Assembly: GCA_963802905.1 (NCBI GenBank)
Contig: CAWDKH010000019.1
Location: 62,001 to 126,000 of the forward strand
Source: DASQFQ01 sp963802905
GTDB taxonomy: Bacteria; Actinomycetota; Thermoleophilia; Solirubrobacterales; Solirubrobacteraceae
Direction: 5' to 3'
Length of the DNA stretch: 64,000 nucleotides
Shown here: in pieces, positions 58,440 through 64,000 of the stretch
How the letters are laid out: every line of letters starts with the position of its first letter
Numbering within the stretch: the stretch's first letter is position 1
Translations under genes and position numbers: made by a program
Notes under the pieces: generated by a model
What the model was told of the DNA's origin: nothing
Database searches by the model: none
The model's input: the letters and a program-made list of their open reading frames with translations, nothing else

Positions 58440-59846
58440 CTAGGCAGACGCGGGGACAGCCGGCTCGGGCGAGTCGACGCGCTTGAAGCGCTCGGTCGGC
58501 TCGCGGCCGGACATGGCGTCGTCGGTCGCCCGCTCGACGTCGCCCGGCGAGCGCAGGGCCCGCTGGAACTGCTCTTCGTCGAGCTCGCCCTGCCACTTGG
58601 CGATCACCATCGTCGCCACGGAGTTGCCGATCGCGTTCGTCAGCGCGCGACCCTCGCTCATGATGCGGTCGATCCCGACCACGAGCGCGATGCCGACGGC
58701 GATCGCCTCGGCGGAGAAGTAGTTGCCGCCGAACGCCTGCAGGGACGCGGTGAGCGTCACGAGGCCGGCGCCCGTGATCCCCGCGGCGCCCTTGGAGGTC
58801 AGCACCATCAGCGCGAGCAGGCCGATCTGCGTGGCCAGCGGCATGTCCTGCCCCGCCGCCTGGACGATGAACAGCGCGCCCAGCGTGAGGTAGATGCAGG
58901 TGCCGTCGAGGTTGAACGAGTAGCCGGTCGGGATCACCACGCCGGTGACGCGCTTGGAGGCGCCCGCGGCTTGGAGCTTGGCCAGCAGCCGCGGCAGCAC
59001 GGTCTCCGACGAGGAGGTGCCGAGGATGATCAGCAGCTCGTCGCGGATCAGGCGGATGAGGCGCAAGATCGAGAAGCCCGATATGCGCGCGACCAGGCCC
59101 AGCACTCCGAACACGAACACCGCGCAGGTGGCCCAGAAGGTCGCCATCAGCACGCCGAGGCTCGTCAGCGACGTCCCGCCGAACTTCGCGACGGTGAACG
59201 CCATGCCGCCGAACGCGCCGATCGGCGCGGCCCACATGATCAGGCGGATGACGCGGAAGATGATCTGGCTGGCGACCTCGAAGACGGCGACGACCTTCTC
59301 GCGCTGCACCTTCGGCAGGCCGGAGACCGCCGCGGCCACGAGCAGCGCGAGCACGAGCACGCGCAGGATCTCGTTCTCCACGAACGGTGAGACGAAGCTC
59401 GTCGGGAGCAGGTCGTCGGTGATGAAGCCGATGACGCCCTGATCGCCGCCCGCCTCGCCGATCGACTCCTTGGCGGCGTCGCGCGCGTCGGCGGAGACCT
59501 CGCCCTCGAAGCCGGAGCCGGGCTTGACGATGTTGCCCGCGAGGAGGCCCAGGCCGAGCGCGACGACCGTCATCGTGAAGAAGTAGCCGAGCGCGCGGAG
59601 CGCGAGCCCGCCGGCGCGCGCCATGTCGCCGAGCGACGCGATGCCGATCACGACGGTCACGAAGATGACGGGGCCGGTGACGGCCTTGATCAGCTGGATG
59701 AAGGCCTCGGCGAGCCACTGCGCCTTCAGCGCGGCCTCCTGCGCGACCAGGCCGAAGATGATGCCGGCCACAATCGCGATCAGGACCCAGAACCACAGTT
59801 GCCGGTAGACCGGCGTGCGCTGTTGCTGCTCCCCCTGCTCCGCCAC
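58440..59846 (-). CDS. Dicarboxylate/amino acid:cation symporter (DAACS family)
   Basis: The 468-residue transporter has the GltPh/DctA fold: VYRQLWFWVLIAIVAGIIFG at the start, hairpin 1 LGTSSSETVLPRLLAKL, the NMDGT-equivalent FNLDGTCIYLTL (Leu in place of Met), hairpin 2 SKGAAGITGAGLVTLTASL, and DRIMSEGRALTNAIGNSVAT on helix 8. Substrates of the family are C4-dicarboxylates, glutamate or aspartate. GTG 59846 is preferred; the frame is open to TTG 59879. An extra loop between helices (GEVSADARDAAKESIGEAGG) is unusual in size. Confidence 0.9.
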   Translation of the reverse strand: MAEQGEQQQRTPVYRQLWFWVLIAIVAGIIFGLVAQEAALKAQWLAEAFIQLIKAVTGPVIFVTVVIGIASLGDMARAGGLALRALGYFFTMTVVALGLGLLAGNIVKPGSGFEGEVSADARDAAKESIGEAGGDQGVIGFITDDLLPTSFVSPFVENEILRVLVLALLVAAAVSGLPKVQREKVVAVFEVASQIIFRVIRLIMWAAPIGAFGGMAFTVAKFGGTSLTSLGVLMATFWATCAVFVFGVLGLVARISGFSILRLIRLIRDELLIILGTSSSETVLPRLLAKLQAAGASKRVTGVVIPTGYSFNLDGTCIYLTLGALFIVQAAGQDMPLATQIGLLALMVLTSKGAAGITGAGLVTLTASLQAFGGNYFSAEAIAVGIALVVGIDRIMSEGRALTNAIGNSVATMVIAKWQGELDEEQFQRALRSPGDVERATDDAMSGREPTERFKRVDSPEPAVPASA

Positions 59847-59875
59847 GAGACCCGCGTACCCCGGGTCCCGCGCCC

Positions 59876-60355
59876 TCAACCGTCGACAATCTCCTCGCGT
59901 TCGGTCAATCGATTGCGGCGCCGCGTCTGAGCGGCCCGTTCGCGGCGCTCCTCGTTATCGCCGGAGACCACCAGCGGCGGCACTTCCCGCGGTCGGCCCT
60001 CGTCGTCGACGGCCACCATCGTCAGGTAGGCGCTGTTGGTGTGGCGCACGGTCCCGACCGCGGGGCGCTCCGCCTCGACCCGCACGCCGATCTCCATCGA
60101 GGTCCGCCAGACGGCGTTGACCGACGCGCGCAGCGTGAGCAGCTCGCCAATGTGGATCGGCTCGTTGAACGTCATGCGGTCCATCCCCGCCGTGACCACG
60201 CGGCCGCCGGAGTGGCGCACGCCCGCGAGCCCTGCCACCTGGTCGCACAGCTTCATGATCACGCCGCCGTGCACGAAGCCGGCCGAGTTGAGATCCGTGG
60301 GCCCGAGCCAGTGAACGAGGACGGACAGCGAATGCGCGACGGGCCGAGACTCCAT
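59876..60355 (-). CDS. Acyl-CoA thioesterase (hotdog fold)
   Basis: The 159-residue protein has the acyl-CoA hydrolase pattern LNSAGFVHGGVIMKLCDQVAG (with the catalytic Asp/Asn region), then VTAGMDRMTFNEPIHIGELLTL and SAYLTMVAVDDEGRP. The single hotdog domain suggests a multimeric YciA/BACH-type enzyme on medium- or long-chain CoA esters. ATG 60355 is used because the hotdog fold begins within a few residues of it. It is divergent from pspA across 55 bp. Confidence 0.88.
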   Translation of the reverse strand: MESRPVAHSLSVLVHWLGPTDLNSAGFVHGGVIMKLCDQVAGLAGVRHSGGRVVTAGMDRMTFNEPIHIGELLTLRASVNAVWRTSMEIGVRVEAERPAVGTVRHTNSAYLTMVAVDDEGRPREVPPLVVSGDNEERRERAAQTRRRNRLTEREEIVDG

Positions 60356-60410
60356 GTGCCGGGGTATACCATCGCCGCACCTCGACTCACGACTTTCACA
60401 GGAGGCCATC

Positions 60411-61172
60411 GTGGCCGGCATGGGCGGACGGATGTCCACCGTTATCAAGGCGAAGATCAACAAGCTCCTCGACAAGGCCGAGGATCCGGGCGAGACGCTC
60501 GAGTACTCCTACCAGCGTCAGATGGAGCTGCTGCAGAACGTCAAGAAGGGCATCGCCGATGTCGTGACGTCCAAGAAGCGGCTGCAGCTCCAGCAGACCA
60601 AGCTCGAGCAGCAGGTCGTCAAGCTCGACACCCAGGCTCGCCAGGCGCTGTCGGCCGGCAAGGAAGACCTCGCGCGCACCGCGCTCGAGCGCAAGCAGTT
60701 CGCGCAGGGTGAGCTGCAGTCGCTCGACCAGCAGGTCGCCGAGCTCGAGCAGCAGCAGCAGACGCTGATCCAGAAGGAGCAGCAGCTGCGGACGAAGATC
60801 GACCAGTTCCGCACCAAGAAGGAGGTCATCAAGGCGCAGTACTCCGCCGCCGAGGCCTCCGTGAAGATCTCCGAGGCCGCCACCGGCGTGGGCGAGGAGA
60901 TGGCCGACGTCGGGCTCGCCATGCAGCGTGCCGTCGACAAGACCGAGAACATGCGCGCCCGTGCCGGCGCGATGGAGGAGCTCGAGGCCGCAGGCGCCTT
61001 CGACGACAACCTCGCGCTCGGCTCCGGTCAGGACGACATCGACCGCCAGCTCCACGAGCTCACGTCGCAGAGCCAGGTCGACGACGACCTCGCGAAGATG
61101 AAGGCCGAGCTCGGCCAGGGCGAGACCGAAGAGGCGCCCGCCCTCGAGCAGGGCAAGGAAGGCCAGGCGTGA
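60411..61172 (+). CDS. pspA: PspA/IM30-family membrane-stress protein
   Basis: The 253-residue ESCRT-III-like protein starts AGMGGRMSTVIKAKINKLLDKAEDPGETLEYSYQ-type and is almost wholly coiled coil (KKRLQLQQTKLEQQVVKLDTQ, SLDQQVAELEQQQQTLIQKEQQL). The C-terminal 50 residues are acidic (DDDLAKMKAELGQGETEE). It should bind damaged membrane. GTG 60411 has AGGAGG at good spacing. It overlaps pspAA by 4 bp, the arrangement described for actinobacterial PspA systems. Confidence 0.94.
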   Translation: MAGMGGRMSTVIKAKINKLLDKAEDPGETLEYSYQRQMELLQNVKKGIADVVTSKKRLQLQQTKLEQQVVKLDTQARQALSAGKEDLARTALERKQFAQGELQSLDQQVAELEQQQQTLIQKEQQLRTKIDQFRTKKEVIKAQYSAAEASVKISEAATGVGEEMADVGLAMQRAVDKTENMRARAGAMEELEAAGAFDDNLALGSGQDDIDRQLHELTSQSQVDDDLAKMKAELGQGETEEAPALEQGKEGQA

Positions 61173-61447
61173 TCGTCCGCATCGCCACGGAGGGCCAGTA
61201 CCGCTTCCCGGATGAGGACGCCGACCGCCTCAACGACCTCGACAACGGCGTGGTCGAGGCGGTCGACGCCGGCGACGAGGATGTCTTCCACGAACGCTTC
61301 GAGGAGCTGCTGGCGCTCGTGCGCGCCGAGGGCAGCCTGCTCGTCGGCGACGAGCTCGAGGGCTCCGACGTGATCCTCCCGCCGCCCGACACCTCGTTCG
61401 TCGAGGCGTCGGCGGAGTTCACCGGCGAGGGCTTGATCCCCGACTAG
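61169..61447 (+). CDS. pspAA: PspA-associated protein PspAA
   Basis: The 92-residue protein starts MIVRIATEGQYRFPDEDADRLNDLDN, the PspAA family signature, and continues acidic throughout. It overlaps pspA (GTGA) and is predicted to be its cytoplasmic partner. Its family was defined by association with PspA in actinobacteria and archaea. Confidence 0.9.
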   Translation: MIVRIATEGQYRFPDEDADRLNDLDNGVVEAVDAGDEDVFHERFEELLALVRAEGSLLVGDELEGSDVILPPPDTSFVEASAEFTGEGLIPD

Positions 61448-61465
61448 CTCGCTCGTCCAGCGAGC
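61447..61465 (+). terminator. Hairpin after pspAA
   Basis: GCTCGCT (61447-61453) pairs perfectly with AGCGAGC (61459-61465) around a 5-nt loop. No T tract follows, so it is only a possible terminator or RNA-stability element. Confidence 0.4.
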
Positions 61466-61536
61466 CTGGACGATCGAGCATGAATTGCCGCTCAGCGGTC
61501 ATAGACAGTCCTGGCCAGGTGCCCGATGCTGGATGC

Positions 61537-62094
61537 ATGGCGTACACAGGACAGACCATCGAGAACCCGGCGAGCGGTGAGCGGATCACGTTCCGCGAGA
61601 CCGCCGCGACCACCGGCGGCGAGCTCGTCGCCATCGACCTGGAGCTCCCGGCGGGCCGTCGGGTGCCAGGGCCGCTGCACATCCACCCGCGCCAGGAGGA
61701 GCGCTTCGAGGTCGTCGCCGGCACGATGCGCTTCCGGAGGGGCCGCGAGCGCGTCGTCGCCGGACCCGGCGACGTCGTCGTCGTGCCGGCCGGCGTCAAG
61801 CATGACTTCGCGAACGCCGGCGACACCGACGCGCTCGTCCGCGTCGAGGTCCGGCCGGCGCTGCAGATGGAGCGGCTGTTCGAGACCGCGGTCGCACTGG
61901 CAGAGCAGGGCCGCACGCTGCGGAGCGGCATCCCGAAGCCTTTGGAGCTCGCGCTGTTCACACGCGAGTTCGAGGACGAGGTACAGGCGGCGTTCCCCCC
62001 GCGCTGGGTCCAGAGGGCGGCGCTGGCGCCGCTCAGATGGCTGGCGCGACTCCGCCGCGGCGCCGTGCAGGCGCCTGTCCCGGCTGAAGCCTAG
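61537..62094 (+). CDS. Cupin-domain protein
   Basis: The 185-residue protein has a single cupin barrel: PGPLHIHPRQEERFEVVAGTMRF-type motif 1 with its His pair and Glu, and GDVVVVPAGVKHDFANAG as motif 2. The last 60 residues are helical (LFETAVALAEQGRTLRSG, PRWVQRAALAPLRWLARLRRG) and end basic. The sequence resembles small actinobacterial cupins without known substrate. ATG 61537 is the start nearest the fold. It lies inside the psp locus and overlaps the convergent pspAB by 4 bp. Confidence 0.8.
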   Translation: MAYTGQTIENPASGERITFRETAATTGGELVAIDLELPAGRRVPGPLHIHPRQEERFEVVAGTMRFRRGRERVVAGPGDVVVVPAGVKHDFANAGDTDALVRVEVRPALQMERLFETAVALAEQGRTLRSGIPKPLELALFTREFEDEVQAAFPPRWVQRAALAPLRWLARLRRGAVQAPVPAEA

Positions 62095-62663
62095 ATCGGG
62101 ATATCCCAGAGCGGGAACCAGCGCTCGAGCTGTGCCTCGACGGGCAGGTCGGCGCCGATCTGGGCCTGCAGACGCAGCTCGCGCTCGGAGTCGCGCTGCT
62201 GCTCGCCGCCCGCCGGGACGAACGGGTAGAACGCGCCCCGCTTGTAGTTGTAGATCCAGTAGACCGGCTTGTCCTGGGCGTCGCGGAAAGCGAACACCGC
62301 GGCCAGCAGGCGATCGCCGTAGCCGCCGCCCTGCAGCTCGGTGGAGACCGCGTTGATCCCGACCACCAGGTCCTCGAAGTCAGGGTCGGCGAGGATCATC
62401 CAGCGGTAGCCGAACTTGTCGTCCTGGCGCTCGATGATGGTGCCGGTCTCGTCGCCGGTGCTCTTCACGAGCTCCTCCATCTCGGCGACGATTCCCTCGA
62501 AGTCCGAGGTGCCGAGCGGCTGGAAGACGATCGCGGACTTGCCGGAGCTCTTGAGGCCCAGCTCGGTGTCGAGCGTGACGCCCGCCGTGCTCATGGCGAA
62601 CAGGCGGTCGGGCGCCGGGCCCTTGATCTTGCGCTTGCCGGTGAGAGCGTCGAGGAAGCCCAT
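62091..62663 (-). CDS. pspAB: PspA-associated protein PspAB
   Basis: The 190-residue protein opens MGFLDALTGKRKIKGPAPDRLFAMSTAGVTL, as PspAB proteins do, with later FRDAQDKPVYWIYNYKRGAFYPFVP and LPVEAQLERWFPLWDIPI. The function is not settled; the family is linked with PspA and HtpX in actinobacteria. It lies 12 bp after htpX on the same strand, and the pair is convergent with pspA-pspAA-cupin. Confidence 0.9.
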   Translation of the reverse strand: MGFLDALTGKRKIKGPAPDRLFAMSTAGVTLDTELGLKSSGKSAIVFQPLGTSDFEGIVAEMEELVKSTGDETGTIIERQDDKFGYRWMILADPDFEDLVVGINAVSTELQGGGYGDRLLAAVFAFRDAQDKPVYWIYNYKRGAFYPFVPAGGEQQRDSERELRLQAQIGADLPVEAQLERWFPLWDIPI

Positions 62664-62675
62664 GGCCTCCCCAGG

Positions 62676-63578
62676 TTACGCGCGGCCCTGGAGCTGTGCC
62701 TCCAGCCGCTGCAGCGCCTCGATGCGCTTCTCCAGCGGCGGGTGGGTCGAGAACAGCCCCGCGATCGAGCCCTTCACGCCGGGCGGGAAGATGTAGAAGG
62801 CGCTCAGCTCGCTCGACGCGCGCAGGTCCTGCTGCGGGATCCGCTCCATGCCGCTCGAGATCTTCATCAGCGCGGAGGAGAGGGCGCTCGGCCGCCCCGT
62901 GATCACCGCGGCGCCGCGGTCGGCAGCGAATTCGCGGTAGCGCGAGAGCGCCTGCATCAGGAAGAACGAGACGATGTAAACGGCGATCGAGACGAGGAAC
63001 AGCACCATGAAGCTCGGGTTGTCGTCGTCGTCGCCGTAGCCGCCACCGCCGCCGAAGAAGAAGCCGAACTGGACGATGTAGGCAGCGATCGTGGCGAAGA
63101 AGCCGGCGAGCGTCATGACCAGCACGTCGCGGTTGGCGACGTGTGTGAGCTCGTGCGCCATCACGCCTTCGAGCTCAGCGGGGGAGAGCAGCTCCATGAT
63201 CCCGGTGGTCGCGCACACCGTCGCCGACTTCGGCGAGCGGCCGAGCGCGAACGCGTTCGGCATCCGGGTGTCGGCGACCGCCACCTTGGGCTTGGGCAGG
63301 TCGGCCTGCACGCACAGGCGGTCGATCATCGCGTGCAACTCCGGCGCCTGTTGGGGCGTGACCTCGCGGGCGCCCATGGCGCGGAGCGCGAGCTTGTCGG
63401 AGCCGAAGAGCTGGAACAGCGCCAGGCCGCCGGCGATGAACGCCACCGTCACGCCGTTGGCGCCGCTGGCGAGCAGCGCGACGACGAGCGCGACGTAGAG
63501 CGCGCCGAGGAGGAAGAACACGAAGACAATCCGGACCTGGAGCCCGGTGTCCTTGCCGAATGAGGTGGATCGAGGCAT
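62676..63578 (-). CDS. htpX: Zinc metalloprotease HtpX
   Basis: The 300-residue membrane protease has two N-terminal helices (IVFVFFLLGALYVALVVALLA, VTVAFIAGGLALFQLF), a gluzincin active site AHELTHVANRD (zinc His pair and Glu), two more helices around a glycine-rich loop (FFFGGGGGYGDDDD) and the third ligand region YREFAADRGAA. It degrades damaged membrane proteins in stress. ATG 63578 has TATACT 10 nt upstream. It pairs with pspAB and connects the psp locus to membrane proteolysis. Confidence 0.95.
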   Translation of the reverse strand: MPRSTSFGKDTGLQVRIVFVFFLLGALYVALVVALLASGANGVTVAFIAGGLALFQLFGSDKLALRAMGAREVTPQQAPELHAMIDRLCVQADLPKPKVAVADTRMPNAFALGRSPKSATVCATTGIMELLSPAELEGVMAHELTHVANRDVLVMTLAGFFATIAAYIVQFGFFFGGGGGYGDDDDNPSFMVLFLVSIAVYIVSFFLMQALSRYREFAADRGAAVITGRPSALSSALMKISSGMERIPQQDLRASSELSAFYIFPPGVKGSIAGLFSTHPPLEKRIEALQRLEAQLQGRA

Positions 63579-63647
63579 GGGCTTACGAAGTATAAGCGCA
63601 GGTGACCGTGGCTTCGCCGAAATTACGCGCCACTTAGGATCGGCGGC

Positions 63648-64000
63648 GTGAACGAGATGACAAATCGGACCTGGGACGCCGTCGTCGTCGGCGCCGGTCA
63701 CAACGGCCTGACCGCGGCCGCCTACCTCGCCCGCGCCGGCCGCAGCGTACTCGTACTCGAGCGCCGCGAGCAGGTCGGCGGCGCGTGCACGCTCGAGGAG
63801 CCGTGGCCCGGCTACGCGATCTCCCCATGCGCCTACCTCGCCGGGCTCCTGCATCCGCTGGTGGTCGAGGAGCTTGCGCTGCACCGCTACGGCTACGAGC
63901 TGATCGCGCTCAAGCCGGAGGACCCCTACATCACCGTCCCGCGCGAGGACGGCACCGCGTTCACCGAGTGGATCGACGAGGACCGCACCGTCGAGGAGCT
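63648..64000 (+). CDS. Phytoene-dehydrogenase-like FAD/NAD(P) oxidoreductase, N-terminal part (continues beyond window)
   Basis: About 117 residues are visible. The Rossmann FAD motif is VVVGAGHNGLTAAAYLARAG, with VLVLERREQVGGACTLEEPWPGY, typical of the CrtI/NAD(P)-binding amine-oxidase-like group. The partial sequence does not separate carotenoid desaturases from all-trans-retinol saturase-like or other FAD enzymes. GTG 63648 follows TAGGAT by 7 nt; ATG 63657 is an alternative. It is divergent from htpX. Confidence 0.85.
   Translation, partial: MNEMTNRTWDAVVVGAGHNGLTAAAYLARAGRSVLVLERREQVGGACTLEEPWPGYAISPCAYLAGLLHPLVVEELALHRYGYELIALKPEDPYITVPREDGTAFTEWIDEDRTVEE

Overview
The window is a high-GC chromosomal segment of an actinobacterium. 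Gene content points to the Thermoleophilia/Solirubrobacterales branch (inference, no database search was possible): CarD, F420-era type luciferase-like oxidoreductase, RskA-type anti-sigma, many FKBP/lipoprotein and CWB2-type envelope proteins, and a SigH-like sigma factor beside rlmB. It contains about 75 protein genes, one tRNA-Thr, one c-di-AMP riboswitch and no rRNA, CRISPR array, insertion sequence or prophage. No gene-free stretch exceeds 300 bases.

Layout. 1-7 kb: 3' end of clpC with an intrinsic terminator, a rhomboid protease, a DUF1697/amidohydrolase pair, a frameshifted YceI gene, and a three-subunit molybdenum aldehyde dehydrogenase operon of the PaoABC type with a frameshift in the large subunit. 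7-13 kb: a broken AbiEi/DUF559 gene with a palindrome at its start, then a divergent Ser/Thr kinase-SARP regulator pair. 13-28 kb: a housekeeping backbone radA-disA-carD-ispD-ispF-cysS-rlmB-sigH, interspersed with transporters, a CDP-alcohol phosphatidyltransferase, acyltransferase and hydrolase genes. With clpC at the left edge, the order matches the Bacillus clpC-to-sigH region.

28-46 kb: a LOG protein, a large DUF2339 membrane protein divergent from a TetR regulator, an FKBP lipoprotein, a P450, tRNA-Thr, a deleted Gfa gene, a sugar-nucleotide epimerase, a PlsC-GpsA fusion enzyme, two ECF sigma factors with anti-sigma candidates, a zinc-ribbon rhomboid, a BtuF-like protein and a CNNM/CorC protein. 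46-53 kb: an orphan structured leader with an 18-residue ORF, a divergent 3-hydroxyacyl-CoA dehydrogenase/thiolase pair, LysR, a broken RibD-type reductase, Bax-inhibitor, FHA and cyclase genes. 53-64 kb: xseA/xseB, a methyltransferase, a CWB2 lipoprotein divergent from a riboswitch-controlled NlpC/P60 hydrolase, a dicarboxylate symporter, a thioesterase, and the phage-shock locus pspA-pspAA-cupin-pspAB-htpX.

How the parts connect. DisA makes c-di-AMP and the riboswitch at 57.5 kb reads it to control a cell-wall hydrolase. Four copies of a GACCGNCGGTC-type palindrome link the TetR gene, DUF2339, the CDP-alcohol phosphatidyltransferase and the alpha/beta hydrolase into one candidate envelope-lipid regulon. 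About seventeen genes place a TANNNT box 6-9 nt before the start codon, suggesting that leaderless transcripts are common here. Operon partners usually overlap by 4 bp (GTGA or ATGA), and two genes appear to use CTG starts in CTGA overlaps. Five genes carry single-site frame changes and one carries an internal deletion, so either the assembly has indels or several accessory genes are decaying.
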